Assembly: GCA_963739995.1 (NCBI GenBank)
Contig: CAVUCH010000018.1
Span: 308,643-372,642, forward strand
DNA: 64,000 nt
DNA from: CAVUCH01 sp963739995
GTDB lineage: Bacteria; Acidobacteriota; Vicinamibacteria; Vicinamibacterales; JAENWD01
Direction: 5' to 3'
The number at the start of each line of letters is the position of its first letter. Position 1 is the first letter of the stretch. Below are positions 9,701-18,542 of the stretch, one piece after another. Made by a program: the position numbers and the translations under genes. The notes below the pieces were generated by a model. It saw nothing but the letters and a program-made list of their open reading frames with translations. It was not told the origin of the DNA and ran no database searches.

Positions 9701-10401
9701 CGCTGATCGCCGATTGTCACGGTGAGCGCTGGTGCGATGCCTCCCTCCCCAGCCATCGTTGCCACACGGATCTCGAACGGATTGCCCCGCTTCACGCGCG
9801 CGTTCCCGGGCGATACCTGCAGCACCAGGCGGCCGGGCACCACGTACAGGGCGGCGAGCCGCAGTGCCTGCCGGCCTGGCTCGATCCAGAGGGCGGCGGC
9901 AGCCATCAGCGCCACGCCGGCGGCGCCTGCGAGCAGACCGGCACGGCGCACCCGGTCGGGCGGCACGATCGTCGCGAGCGACACCTCGCCAAGCGCCCGT
10001 GAGGCATCAGCCAGCATCGCGCTGCGGATACCCGCATGGGCAGGAGAGGAGCCGCGCACGACCTCCACAGCCGTGGCCAGCCGGTCCTCCAGCGCCGGGC
10101 ACTGCTCTTCGATGTACCGGGCGAACGCCCGATCCCCGGGTATCCGCTGGCGGCGGACGAGCGCGAGTGCAACCACGGCGATGCTGATCACCAGCGCACA
10201 CAGGCCCACGAGCGTCAGCGCGCCGCCCCCGAGCGTCAGGATCCGAACGATGGCCCACGCCACGAGCCACACGACGGCAGTGGCGGCGGCCACGACCGCC
10301 GCCAGCCGCAGTCGCGCCAGCATGCGCCAGCGGGATCGTACGTCCGCCAGCGCGTCGCGCACGGCCGCGGTGTGCGTCTCGCTCGAGTGGCTCAGCTCCA
10401 C
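6790..10401 (-). CDS. DUF4175 family giant membrane protein
   Basis: A 1203-residue protein. The N-terminus has two close membrane helices (about 30-80) and a third near 150-165. It is followed by beta-rich, Ig-like periplasmic segments (about 180-500). The C-terminal half (about 520-1190) is extremely rich in Q, R, E and G, with heptad-like coiled-coil stretches and low-complexity linkers such as GGSGGQKPQGQAQ. This matches DUF4175 proteins, which are found next to MoxR, DUF58 and VWA genes. The size suggests a scaffold spanning the periplasm. The strong codon bias creates a 755-residue open frame on the other strand, which is a shadow. No enzymatic motif is visible. Confidence 0.85.
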   Translation of the reverse strand: MELSHSSETHTAAVRDALADVRSRWRMLARLRLAAVVAAATAVVWLVAWAIVRILTLGGGALTLVGLCALVISIAVVALALVRRQRIPGDRAFARYIEEQCPALEDRLATAVEVVRGSSPAHAGIRSAMLADASRALGEVSLATIVPPDRVRRAGLLAGAAGVALMAAAALWIEPGRQALRLAALYVVPGRLVLQVSPGNARVKRGNPFEIRVATMAGEGGIAPALTVTIGDQRRTVGMQAAGGDRFAWRFGGVPASFTYSVSAAGRTSETYTVTAVDPPSVARIDLRYDFPEYTRLPPRHEEDGGDIYAPNGTRVTLSIQASKGATSGALSLVGGARVPLQQAADGRFRATLPITADGAYRVALTDADGLASDGDTEYFIRVLNDRPPDVRILRPAGDRQVTPLEEITIEARADDDYGVGAFDLVYSVRGAGEKAVPFEGDLASLSVTGRHTLYLEDLGVKPGDFVTYYARVRDVARGRRSTEARSDIFFLEVKPFEEEFASAQSQAGGGGSGNRLLDDLVTAQKDIVVATWKLDRRTGAGRSAQDVRAIGRAQGELKERAERAAAQMREPRRRSRVVQGDTIGPSREDPMPSAATAMGRAKAALDAVKTAEALPAEMEALNHLLRAQAEIKRREVMRQQANGAGSGGSNRSQQDLSTLFDRELQRQQQTNYETQKSTEERQDNNRDTALDRVRELARRQEQLARQQEDLARERQRLSADELKRRLERLTREQSELRQQAEELSRQMGQQQARQQAEGGQRGQQQGGSGGQKPQGQAQAGDRPGGDGASGGQSPQGQSAGGGSQLREASEQMRGAASDLRRQDPRQASTRASRALEQLRSLERQLQGAQPDERRRALGDLQLEARQLAERQRELADQAAAAARASNTHDARRRVAGDQDRLADRLKRLEEQVKGVAATAEGAEPQARQAVGEAARQIEQDRLETRMRESADALRAAGQQDASAATARAASTGRQLARSMDRVADRLGDASGSRNADDRKLSDQLARTRELKEDINELQRRMQRLERDGQGGTPQRAEGNRDSRQGQAAEAARSDPTGTGGGARAGQEAGNTPQGGQPGAGDGSRRELQQLQQQYAERMREADKLRQELGGMRQAGRQGTTPEGQEMVGSAPGTEAFKQDFSRWELLHKDVTLGLERLEASLSQALLERAARDRLKAGGADRAPDEYERAVDAYFRSLAAPKP

Positions 10402-10447
10402 CTGAACACCTTCCTGCTCCGCTGCCGGTGTAGCACCCCGGGGCGGT

Positions 10448-12331
10448 TCACGCCCTGCGCCCGATCAGGCTCTCTGCCGCCAGGCCAGCGAGCATGACCA
10501 TCAATCCGTACCGCCAGAGCGACTGATCGGCTTCCCGATTGCGTTGCGACGCCTCGGCTGGCCCACGGCCGGGGTCGGCGCCCCGAGGCACCGCCGCAGC
10601 GAAGGCGGCAGGCGTCAAACGCGGCCCCTCTGCCTCCCGTAGATCGACGTTCACGGCGATGCGACGGCCTGCCTCCGCTCCCGGTCCGCGCGTTGTGAGG
10701 ACGCCGGGGCGGTCGCCGCCGGCGCCAGCCCACTCGCCCACGCGGTACTCCGTGCCCCCGCGCCTGCCCGCCGCCAGGTACCGCACCAGGTCGTGCACGA
10801 ACGGCACGAATGCAGGGTGGAGCGCGAAATCGTTCCACGCGTTCGCGAGATCGCTTGCCAGCAGCAGGACGTGACCGCGCGCCCCGGTCACCTCCACGAG
10901 CGCAGGTGCGCCGTTGCTGAAACGCGCAAGAGTTCGGCGCGTCTCCGACACGGGCCATCGTACCGTGCGCCGGAAGCGCGCGGAGCCCAGGAGGCCCCCC
11001 TCCGTGCCGAAGGCGGCAAAGACGGGATGCCGCACATCAGTGGGCGCAAACGTGAGCGGGTCGTCGCTCGCGTCGATGGCTGTTGCCGGCGTACCGAGCA
11101 CGACCGGCCAGGCAGGCGACACGCGCGTTGGATCAAGGGAAGGTCCCGGCACCAGCAGGAGCCCCACCCCACCCTCCACGGCCCGGCTGATCGCGTCGCT
11201 CGTGCGCCGGTCCAGGCCGGAGGCGGAGAACAGGAGTATGCCCACCGCGTTCTCGAGGGCGGCCGGATCGGCGGACACGGTTTCCATCGTGGCCCGCTCG
11301 AGGCGCATGCCGTCTGGCCCCTCTGCCGCGGCAAGCGCCCGCTCTACGTAGAAGCTGTCACCGCTCGAGGCCCCCCCGCTAGTGATTGCGACGATTCTGG
11401 GGGGAGGAGGCGTGTCGAGAACGGCAAACCGGACATTGTCGGCGGCATAGCCTTCCGCGTCCGTGACCTCCGCCCGTACGGCACCCTGGGCCGGCAGCGG
11501 CACTGAAAAGGGCACCTGGAGTGACGTCTTCGCGGCAATCGTCACCTGCCGTTCGCCGCGCTCGCGTCCCTCCACCGCCAGCGCCACGCGCGCCGCCTTC
11601 GGCTCCGCCCCGCCGTTACGGATGGTGGCGACCATCGCCCCTTGCTGCCGTCCCAGCGACACGACGGCGAGGTTTCCGGGAGGTGCGCCCACGTCCAGGG
11701 CCTCCACTTCGGCCCCCGGAGGCAGGGCGGCAGCGCTGGCCTCGACCCATCCGTTCTGCTGCAGGTCCGACACCACGACGAGTCGTCCGCCGCGACCCGC
11801 CATCACGTCTGCGGCTGAGGTAATCGCGGCGCCGTACCGTGTGCTTCGGGGGCCTGGCGTCACACGATCGAGCGCCGCGCGTACGATCCCCCGGTCCATC
11901 GTGGGGGCCACCACGACCGAGGCGCGTTCGTCGAAAGCCACGAGCGCCACCGCGCGATCCGGACGCGCATCGGTGATGGCCTGCCGCGCCAGCGCACGCG
12001 CCCGCTCGATTTGCGTCGGCGCCGACACGCTGTAGGACGTGTCCACGGCGACGATCGTCACGGGGCCCGTCTGTGCCGCGCGTGTGTCGGCGAGATACGG
12101 CCGTGCGAACGACAGAGCGAACAGCACCACCGCCAGCGTGCGCAACGCGAGCAGCAGCCATTCACGCAGCCGGCGCCGCCGTGCGTGCTCGATGGGCGCG
12201 CGCCGTAGGAACCGCACCGTGCCAAACGGCACGACCGGCTCGGCTTGCCTCCGGAACAGGTGAATGGCGATCGGAACCGCTGCAGCGGCGAGGCCGATCA
12301 GGAAGAGTGGGGAGAGGAATCGCAGGTCCAC
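10448..12331 (-). CDS. BatA-type VWA membrane protein
   Basis: A 627-residue protein opening with the BatA N-terminal signature (MDLRFLSPLFLIGLAAAAVP), a basic loop and a second helix (about 57-78). A VWA domain follows with the metal-site motif DTSYS (97-101) and DxxxT-like later elements, then a beta-rich central region and a C-terminal helix (about 610-622). Family members sit in the membrane with the VWA domain in the cytoplasm or periplasm and work with a MoxR ATPase. It lies between the DUF58 gene (17 bp away) and the DUF4175 gene (46 bp away) on the same strand, so it belongs to the same transcript. Confidence 0.88.
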   Translation of the reverse strand: MDLRFLSPLFLIGLAAAAVPIAIHLFRRQAEPVVPFGTVRFLRRAPIEHARRRRLREWLLLALRTLAVVLFALSFARPYLADTRAAQTGPVTIVAVDTSYSVSAPTQIERARALARQAITDARPDRAVALVAFDERASVVVAPTMDRGIVRAALDRVTPGPRSTRYGAAITSAADVMAGRGGRLVVVSDLQQNGWVEASAAALPPGAEVEALDVGAPPGNLAVVSLGRQQGAMVATIRNGGAEPKAARVALAVEGRERGERQVTIAAKTSLQVPFSVPLPAQGAVRAEVTDAEGYAADNVRFAVLDTPPPPRIVAITSGGASSGDSFYVERALAAAEGPDGMRLERATMETVSADPAALENAVGILLFSASGLDRRTSDAISRAVEGGVGLLLVPGPSLDPTRVSPAWPVVLGTPATAIDASDDPLTFAPTDVRHPVFAAFGTEGGLLGSARFRRTVRWPVSETRRTLARFSNGAPALVEVTGARGHVLLLASDLANAWNDFALHPAFVPFVHDLVRYLAAGRRGGTEYRVGEWAGAGGDRPGVLTTRGPGAEAGRRIAVNVDLREAEGPRLTPAAFAAAVPRGADPGRGPAEASQRNREADQSLWRYGLMVMLAGLAAESLIGRRA

Positions 12332-12348
12332 GCCAGCACCCTCACTGC

Positions 12349-13260
12349 TTACTTACGGCGGCCGCGAACCGCCAGGTACGACAGCAGTGCACGATCCAGC
12401 GGCTCGCTGGTGTCAACCAGCTGGTAGTCGATCCCGACAGACCGCAGCTCGCGCCGGTAGGTGTCCACAAGGCCCCGGATGCCGGCCAGGTAGTGCTCGC
12501 GCACCTCCGCCGGCGACGCAATGACCTCCTCGTCCGTCTCGAGGTCGCGAAACGTGATGGGGCGATCGAACGGGAACGTCAGCTCCGCATGATCGAGCAC
12601 GTGCAGCACGAGGACGTCGTTGCCGCGGAAGCGGAAGTGCTTCAGCCCGTCGATTACGCGTGCCGGCTCGTCGAGCAGGTCGGAGATGAGCACGATCATG
12701 CCGCGTTTGGCGAGAGAGTCGGCGAGCTGGTGCAGCGGACGGCCCGCGTCGGTTCTCGCGCCCGTCGGCAGCCGATCGAGCGTCAGCAGCAGCGCACGCA
12801 GGTGTCCGGGGCGGATGCTCGGCGGCAACCACCCGAGGATACGGTCGTCGAATGTCACCAGGCCCGCCGCGTCGCGCTGACGGGCCATCAGGTACGCGAG
12901 GGACGCGGCCAAGCACGATCCGTACTCGCGCTTGGTCAGCGCGGCGGATCCGTAACTCATCGACGCGCTGATATCCAGGAGCAGATGCGCGCGGAGGTTG
13001 GTCTCCTCCTCGTACTTCTTGACGTAATAGCGGTCGGATCGCGCGTAGACCTTCCAGTCGATCGTCGAGAGATCGTCCCCCGGCAGATACTGCCGGTATT
13101 CGGCGAACTCCACGCTGAACCCTTTCAACGGGCTCCGGTGCAGCCCCGAGAGGAACCCCTCGACGATGGTGCGCGCCTTGAGCTCGAGGCTCCCGATGCG
13201 CGCGATCACAGCGGGATCGAGGAAGCGCGCTTCGCCCGATCGGCCGCTGGTCACCGCCAC
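12349..13260 (-). CDS. DUF58 domain protein
   Basis: A 303-residue cytoplasmic protein with the DUF58 hallmark EFAEYRQYLPGDDLSTIDWK (about 51-70) followed by VYARSDRYYVKKYEEE, then a VWA-like strand with DISASMS (96-102). DUF58 proteins are almost always encoded next to MoxR ATPases and are presumed partners or clients. Here the stop lies close to the BatA-type gene, and the start is 1 bp from the end of the moxR gene, so translation is tightly coupled. Length and motifs are typical. Confidence 0.93.
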   Translation of the reverse strand: MAVTSGRSGEARFLDPAVIARIGSLELKARTIVEGFLSGLHRSPLKGFSVEFAEYRQYLPGDDLSTIDWKVYARSDRYYVKKYEEETNLRAHLLLDISASMSYGSAALTKREYGSCLAASLAYLMARQRDAAGLVTFDDRILGWLPPSIRPGHLRALLLTLDRLPTGARTDAGRPLHQLADSLAKRGMIVLISDLLDEPARVIDGLKHFRFRGNDVLVLHVLDHAELTFPFDRPITFRDLETDEEVIASPAEVREHYLAGIRGLVDTYRRELRSVGIDYQLVDTSEPLDRALLSYLAVRGRRK

Positions 13261-13261
13261 C

Positions 13262-14284
13262 TCACACGCCCAGGCCGCTCTTCGGCGGCGGCACCGATTC
13301 GATCAGGCGCGAGACGACGGTGTCGGAGGTCACCTGCTCGGACTCGGCATAGAAGTTCGTTATCACGCGATGCCGGAGAATGGGCAGCGCAAGCGCCTGG
13401 ATGTCGGCCACCGACACATGATAGCGGCCGTGCATCAGCGCACGCGCCTTGCCGCCCAGTATGAGCGCCTGCGAGGCCCGCAGCCCGGCGCCCCACTTGA
13501 CCCACTTCTCGACGAAGTCGAGGCGGTTCCTGGCGGTGGCGCGGCCGGGACGCGAGGCATCCACCAGCCGCACCGCGTAGCGCGCCACATCCTCGGCGAC
13601 GAGCACCTCGCGAACGATCTCCTGGAACTGCAGGATGTCCGGCCCCGCCAGCACCCGTTGCGGTCGCGGGCGCGCGCTCGACGTCGTCTGGGTCACGACC
13701 CGCACTTCCTCGTCTTCGCTGAGGTACGTCATCACGAGGTTGAACATGAACCGATCGAGCTGCGCTTCCGGGAGCGGATACGTGCCTTCGAGCTCGATGG
13801 GGTTCTGCGTCGCGAGCACGAAGAACGGCCGTTCGAGCCCATAACTGCGGCCGGCAGCCGTGACGTGATACTCCTGCATTGCCTCGAGCAGCGCCGCCTG
13901 CGTCTTGGGTGGCGTGCGGTTGATCTCGTCGGCGAGGATGATCTGGGCGAATACGGGCCCTTTGACGAACCTGAGGCCGCGCACGCCCCCGTCCTCGTCG
14001 AGGATTTCGGTGCCCGTGATATCGGCCGGCATCAGGTCGGGCGTGAACTGGATCCGCTTGAAGCTCAGGTCGAGGATCTCGGCGAGCGTCTTCACCAGCA
14101 GCGTCTTCGCGAGCCCGGGCACGCCCGTGATCAGGCAGTGGCCGCCGGTGAAGAGCGCGATCAGGATCTGATCGACTACCTCGTCCTGCCCTACGATCAC
14201 CTTGCGCAGCTCGGACAGGATCCGCTCCCGTCCCGCGCCGACCTTCTCCGCTACGCCTTCCAGCGGAACGTCGCTCGTCGCCAT
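13262..14284 (-). CDS. MoxR-family AAA+ ATPase
   Basis: A 340-residue AAA+ ATPase with Walker A GVPGLAKT (54-61), Walker B IILADE (115-120) directly followed by INRTPPKTQ, and a sensor-1 region LATQNPIE, the standard MoxR set. MoxR ATPases act as chaperones that load or activate VWA-domain partners, and those partners follow immediately downstream (DUF58, then BatA-type). The reading frame is intact and of usual length. It is 31 bp downstream of the DUF4159 gene in the same orientation. Confidence 0.95.
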   Translation of the reverse strand: MATSDVPLEGVAEKVGAGRERILSELRKVIVGQDEVVDQILIALFTGGHCLITGVPGLAKTLLVKTLAEILDLSFKRIQFTPDLMPADITGTEILDEDGGVRGLRFVKGPVFAQIILADEINRTPPKTQAALLEAMQEYHVTAAGRSYGLERPFFVLATQNPIELEGTYPLPEAQLDRFMFNLVMTYLSEDEEVRVVTQTTSSARPRPQRVLAGPDILQFQEIVREVLVAEDVARYAVRLVDASRPGRATARNRLDFVEKWVKWGAGLRASQALILGGKARALMHGRYHVSVADIQALALPILRHRVITNFYAESEQVTSDTVVSRLIESVPPPKSGLGV

Positions 14285-14315
14285 GAATGCTGGCTCCAGG
14301 CCCTCGCGCCGGCGC

Positions 14316-15107
14316 TCAATGCGTCAGCGCGTAAATGACTTCGTTGATGCCCATCCGGTACGCCTCGGCCGTGTACCGGAAGTAGCCGGGATACTCCTCG
14401 GCATTGGACCACTCCCACCCATCGCCCATGTCGGTGTTCCAATTGATCAGAACCATGGGCCGCTCGCGATCGTCGAGCACCGCCCGCAGGTGGGGTATGA
14501 ACCCGCCCTTCTCCCAGGTGCGGCCGCTGAAGAACGAGCCGAGCCCCGGCGTCTGCGGGTACTTCTCGAGCTTGTAAAAACAGCTGAAGATCGGGTGCGA
14601 CGGCCCGAGTTCCACGATCTCCCGCTCGGGAAACACGCGCTTCAGCTCGCGAACCAGGTTGTCCCACTCGTACGGGCCATGGAAGTCGTCGAAGGTGGCC
14701 GTCCCCCCGCGCAGCAGGAACTCGCGCAGGATCGGCACCTCCGCTTCGGTCAGGTGCAGGTTCCCGGGTTCCACGAAATAGATCCACGGATGCTCCCAGA
14801 GTCTCGGATCTTCGAGGGCCAACACGATCGGATCCGCAACCTCGACCGCCGTGACCGTCTTGATCCGCCGCGACAGATTCTGCTCGGCAGCCGGGCCGTC
14901 GATGGCCCAGGGCTCTCCCCAGTACTCCATGCGGTACCGACCGGGCTGGGTGTTCGCCGTGTACTTGATGCGGACAAAGGTCCACTGCAGCCCGGCGAAC
15001 CGCGAGTCGCGCACGAGCTGGGCTTCGGCGTCTTGCAGCAGCGTGCCGTCTACGGCAAGCACGGCGGCCGCCGCCAACACAACCGCGAGGACCACGCGCC
15101 GTGTCAC
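14316..15107 (-). CDS. Exported DUF4159 family protein
   Basis: A 263-residue protein with a signal peptide (about 1-30) and the DUF4159 pattern: FVRIKY near the N-terminus, IYFVEPGNLHLTEAEVPILREFLLRGGTA in the middle (a flavodoxin/amidotransferase-like core) and GINEVIYALTH at the end. DUF4159 proteins are recurrent members of MoxR/VWA operons. The start is GTG at 15107 and overlaps the stop of the upstream TPR gene as GTGA, which shows translational coupling. No catalytic residues can be assigned. Confidence 0.88.
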   Translation of the reverse strand: MTRRVVLAVVLAAAAVLAVDGTLLQDAEAQLVRDSRFAGLQWTFVRIKYTANTQPGRYRMEYWGEPWAIDGPAAEQNLSRRIKTVTAVEVADPIVLALEDPRLWEHPWIYFVEPGNLHLTEAEVPILREFLLRGGTATFDDFHGPYEWDNLVRELKRVFPEREIVELGPSHPIFSCFYKLEKYPQTPGLGSFFSGRTWEKGGFIPHLRAVLDDRERPMVLINWNTDMGDGWEWSNAEEYPGYFRYTAEAYRMGINEVIYALTH

Positions 15108-17671
15108 TTCCCACCGTCCACGATTGCAAGAAGCAGGTCCTGGGCACGGGGAAAGGTCGGCGCGAGTTCAAGCGCGGCAAGCGTCTGCGCGCGAGCATCG
15201 TCGTTGGCGCCGCCTCGCCAGTAGGCTTCCGCGAGGTCCGTGTGCGCCGACACGGGGTCGCTCGAGCCAGCCGCCAGCGCCACGCGGAACCACCGGGCGG
15301 CAGTCTCCACGTCTCCCTCCGCCAGCGCCCCGCGCCCGAGCGCGGAGTGTGCGGCCGCGTCGAACGGATCCAGTTCGGCCACACGAGCCTGCGCGCGGAG
15401 GTGCCGGGCGGCGTCCGACGGACCGTCGAGCAGTCCCGCCAGCTCGCGCGCCGCCTCCACGTTGTCGCCGTCTCGCGCGACCAGCCGTTCCAGCGCCGCG
15501 GCTGCACGCGGGCGGTCGCCCGCTTCCAGCGCGAGGTCAGCCAGCAACGCAAGCGGGCTCTCGGCACCCGTGCTCACCGGAGCGAGCGCGTCCGCCGCCT
15601 CGTAGGCGCGCATCGCGCCCTCCCGGTCACCGGCATCCTGAAGCACCTGCGCAAGGGCCAGCTGCACCGGATAGCTGCCCGGGTGCGCGGCCGCCAGCGC
15701 GCCGAGCGCCTGCAGTGACGTCTGCGCCGTCAGGTCGGCGTCTTCGGGTACGGCCAGTGCCGCCCGGAGGGGAGCGAACCGCTTCTCCACGAAGGACGTG
15801 AACGTCTCCTGAAGAGCAGCGAGCGGCACACCGAGGGACTCGCGAATGGCGGTGTCCGGGTCGCGCCCGTCGCCGTACGCACGGAGCAACCGGCCGAGCG
15901 CCTGTGGGCCATGAGCGGACAGAAGGTGCTCCACCACCAACGACACCTGGTAGTACGCGAGCGTGATGCGCTCCGGATCGCTGAACGCCGCATTCAGCTC
16001 CGCGAGCGGCACGACTTCGCCCCGGTCCATCGCCTCAGCGAACTGTACCTGCATCGGGCGCGCCCATTCCGGGCGCGCGCGCTGCTCCTCGTATTCGGAG
16101 ATGCCTTCGGTCAACCATCGCGGCACCCGCTGCTTCGAGAGTTGCAGCGTGATGACGTGCGTCAGCTCGTGCCACAGCGTGGCCTGCCAGTTGAAGGTTC
16201 CTGGCGGGCGCGCTTTCGGGGAGTCGAGTGTCACGACGCGCCCGAAACAGGCGCCCAGCGCGCCGATCATGCCCGGCAGCCCGAGATTTCGCACCGCAAA
16301 ATCGTCGTGCCTGGGGAAGATCTCTATGAGGATGGGCCCTTGCGGCGTCAGGCCGTACCGCTGTCCCAGCGTGCTGAGCGCCTCACGCGCCAATGGCACC
16401 GCATGCTCGCGCAGCACCGCGGCCTCGTCCGGGTGCACCCGAAAAGTCAGCGGGCCATCCTGCACGGTCACGAACGTGTCCAGCGTGTCGAGCAGGGCCA
16501 GCAGGTTGTAGGTGACGATGTCGTACGGGTCGTCACGGAATGCGCGCTCGAGCACGGCGCGCGCGCCCGGTTCGTCTCCCGTCCGCAACAAATGCAACCC
16601 CAGTTCCGCGTAGGCGCGCGTGTCGTCCGGATCGATGGCCAGCCCCTTCTTCGTCAACGCTACCGCATCGTCGAAGCGATAGTGCCGTGCCGCATGCGTG
16701 CCGGCCATGCGGTACACGGCGCCGAACCGCGGGTTGATGGCGAGCGCGGCGGCGGCGTGCGCCTCGAAGTCGCTGATCCGGTCTTCCACCCACGCGACGG
16801 CCGCCTGCAGGGCACGTGCCTCCAGACTCGATGGATTGACCGCGAGCGCGCGGGCGATTGCGCCCGCGGCGGCGGTGGTGTCGCGATCGTTGAGGGCCAG
16901 TTCCGCTACGAACACGTGCGCGGCGACGAGCGACGTGTTCAGCGTCAGCGCGCGCTCGGCGAGTTGCTGCGCCATCGGGGGATTGGTGTCGACCATCGCC
17001 CGGCCGAGGCCGACATACGCAGGCGCATACCCGCGGTCGGCTTGGATGGCTGCCCGGTACGAGCGGACCGCATCGGCGTTCTGGTGCTTTTCGACGAGCA
17101 GATCGCCCCAGGCGGTCTGGAGTTCGGGGTCGTCGCCCACCATGGCGGCGGCGTCGCGGAAGAGGTCGTTGGCCTGCTGTACGCGCCCGAGCGCATGGGC
17201 CGCACGCGCAGCACGGCCCGTGGCCGCGCCGTCGGCGGGCGAGGCTCGCCCGATGACGGCCTGCAGGACGGCTTCTGCGTCAGCGCGTCGCCCGAGCGAG
17301 CGCTGCAGGAGCCCGAGCTCGAGGGCCGCCGCGCCCCCGCGATCGGCGGCCGCGAGCGGCGTCAGCCGGGCCAGCGCATCGTCGTACCGGCCGCGCGCGG
17401 CCGCGGCACGCGCGTGCAGCAGCGCGGCATCGGCGTCGGTCGCCCCGAGCGGCCCGACCAGTTGTTCGACGATGTCGTAGTGCCCGGAACGGTATGCGCG
17501 CTGGGCGTCGAGGAGGATCGATGCCGGTGTGACCTGTGCGTCGGGCGCCCGCGACTGTGCCTCCGCGGGAAGGACCGCCGTTGTCGCCAGCAGCAGGACC
17601 GCGCTCCCTTCGAGCGCGGACGCAAGCACCAACCGCCGCAACGCACGCAGCGGTCGTTCGGATGACCGCAT
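15104..17671 (-). CDS. Exported TPR protein with a peptidase MA-like metallopeptidase domain
   Basis: About 855 residues. A signal peptide or N-terminal anchor (to about residue 38) is followed by many TPR-like helical repeats. Near residue 500 a zinc-peptidase motif HELTHV occurs, with a candidate third ligand in TEGISEYEE about 20 residues on, as in the gluzincin-type peptidase MA family. More TPRs (about 560-855) follow. The zinc site looks complete. It is the first gene of the eight-gene minus-strand operon. The ATG at 17671 lies 9 nt after TATACT. A GTG at 17692 is an alternative but would lie upstream of that -10 box. Confidence 0.82.
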   Translation of the reverse strand: MRSSERPLRALRRLVLASALEGSAVLLLATTAVLPAEAQSRAPDAQVTPASILLDAQRAYRSGHYDIVEQLVGPLGATDADAALLHARAAAARGRYDDALARLTPLAAADRGGAAALELGLLQRSLGRRADAEAVLQAVIGRASPADGAATGRAARAAHALGRVQQANDLFRDAAAMVGDDPELQTAWGDLLVEKHQNADAVRSYRAAIQADRGYAPAYVGLGRAMVDTNPPMAQQLAERALTLNTSLVAAHVFVAELALNDRDTTAAAGAIARALAVNPSSLEARALQAAVAWVEDRISDFEAHAAAALAINPRFGAVYRMAGTHAARHYRFDDAVALTKKGLAIDPDDTRAYAELGLHLLRTGDEPGARAVLERAFRDDPYDIVTYNLLALLDTLDTFVTVQDGPLTFRVHPDEAAVLREHAVPLAREALSTLGQRYGLTPQGPILIEIFPRHDDFAVRNLGLPGMIGALGACFGRVVTLDSPKARPPGTFNWQATLWHELTHVITLQLSKQRVPRWLTEGISEYEEQRARPEWARPMQVQFAEAMDRGEVVPLAELNAAFSDPERITLAYYQVSLVVEHLLSAHGPQALGRLLRAYGDGRDPDTAIRESLGVPLAALQETFTSFVEKRFAPLRAALAVPEDADLTAQTSLQALGALAAAHPGSYPVQLALAQVLQDAGDREGAMRAYEAADALAPVSTGAESPLALLADLALEAGDRPRAAAALERLVARDGDNVEAARELAGLLDGPSDAARHLRAQARVAELDPFDAAAHSALGRGALAEGDVETAARWFRVALAAGSSDPVSAHTDLAEAYWRGGANDDARAQTLAALELAPTFPRAQDLLLAIVDGGK

Positions 17672-17989
17672 GGAATTTCGAGTATAGCGCACGGATTCCG
17701 CCCCCGTCCCGGATCGGAACAGGATTGCGGCAACGGATGCGGTCCGTCTCGTCGCAGGCTCGATTCACCGCGTCGCTCCCCATTGGACCCGAACGCGAGT
17801 TCATGCGAGTCATGGCGGGCACGGGCACCCCGCGGCGGCTGAGGTGAAGGCTCATATCCGTCCGGGTGCCAGGTGGGGGAACACCACGGATTCATCGCAA
17901 TGGCGTGGGCGGCGGGCAGCGCGACTCGGCACACAGCTGGCCGGCGCGTGTCTCCCGACACGGCAGCGGGCGCATTGCCGTGCGACTCG
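17672..17989. other. Intergenic region upstream of the long minus-strand operon
   Basis: About 318 bp between the TPR gene and the methyltransferase gene. The proximal part holds the TATACT box at 17681-17686. The rest is GC-rich with only short or shadow open frames on both strands. I see no RNA gene or strong hairpin in it. Confidence 0.5.
17681..17686 (-). promoter_or_regulatory. -10 element for the TPR/MoxR operon
   Basis: On the minus strand TATACT is followed after 9 nt (CGAAATTCC) by the ATG at 17671. The spacing equals that of the rhomboid promoter. There is no Shine-Dalgarno sequence, so a leaderless transcript is likely. This would be the main promoter for the eight genes down to 3619. 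Confidence 0.5.
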
Positions 17990-18532
17990 TCATCGCGCAG
18001 TGTGCTTTCCGTCCGCGCCTCCTGCCGGACCGTAGAGCGCCCTCTCCTCGACCTTGATCCGCCGCACCAGAATCCACGCGAAGGTCACGAGCGCCAGCGT
18101 GCCCGTGATGAAGGCAGAAAGCGCGATCGCCACGCCGGCGAGCTCGCCCATGACGCCGACATAGTTCGGGTGCCGCATCCACCGATAGGGGCCGCTCGTG
18201 ACGAGCGGCGCCCCTGGAACCACCAGCACCCGGAATGACCAGCGGGGGCCGAGCGACGCCATCGCCCAGAACTTGATTGCCTTCCCGAGACCGAACACGG
18301 CGAGCCCCCACAGCACCGCGCCCGAAGCGACGGACGCGTGCAGCGCGCCTTCGATCGCCATCAGCACGAACGAGGCGGGATACGCCAGCTGCATCACGGG
18401 GTACACGTCGTCCGCCGGCTCGAACGCCCCCGCCTCGCGCAGCCGGCGCTCGTTGCTCCGCGACAACTGGAGTTCCACGAGCATCATGAGGAAGACGGCC
18501 ACGGTGACGAGGGCGGAGATCAGCAGGGGCAT
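17990..18532 (-). CDS. Isoprenylcysteine carboxylmethyltransferase-like membrane methyltransferase
   Basis: About 180 residues with four to five membrane helices and the ICMT/PEMT-type signature: SGPYRWMRHPNYVGVMGEL near residue 120, with the R-H-P SAM-binding core, and a trailing RIKVEERAL with the double glutamate. Bacterial members methylate small or lipid substrates at the membrane. The substrate is unknown. I chose the ATG at 18532. A longer GTG-started frame would run into the inverted-repeat element at 18543-18563 and gives an unlikely Cys-rich N-terminus. The C-terminus ends in a short polar tail. Confidence 0.85.
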   Translation of the reverse strand: MPLLISALVTVAVFLMMLVELQLSRSNERRLREAGAFEPADDVYPVMQLAYPASFVLMAIEGALHASVASGAVLWGLAVFGLGKAIKFWAMASLGPRWSFRVLVVPGAPLVTSGPYRWMRHPNYVGVMGELAGVAIALSAFITGTLALVTFAWILVRRIKVEERALYGPAGGADGKHTAR

Positions 18533-18542
18533 GGCATCAACC

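Noticed and set aside
7735..10002. 755-residue open frame opposite the DUF4175 gene
   Set aside because: High-GC codon bias opens long antisense frames. The translation has no recognisable domain, while the minus strand encodes a coherent membrane/coiled-coil protein.
3619..17671. MoxR/VWA operon as an anti-phage defence island
   Set aside because: VWA/MoxR-type genes occur in conflict systems, but here the proteins are mostly exported or membrane scaffolds. No nuclease, toxin, integrase or phage gene is near, so a chaperone or envelope role is more likely.
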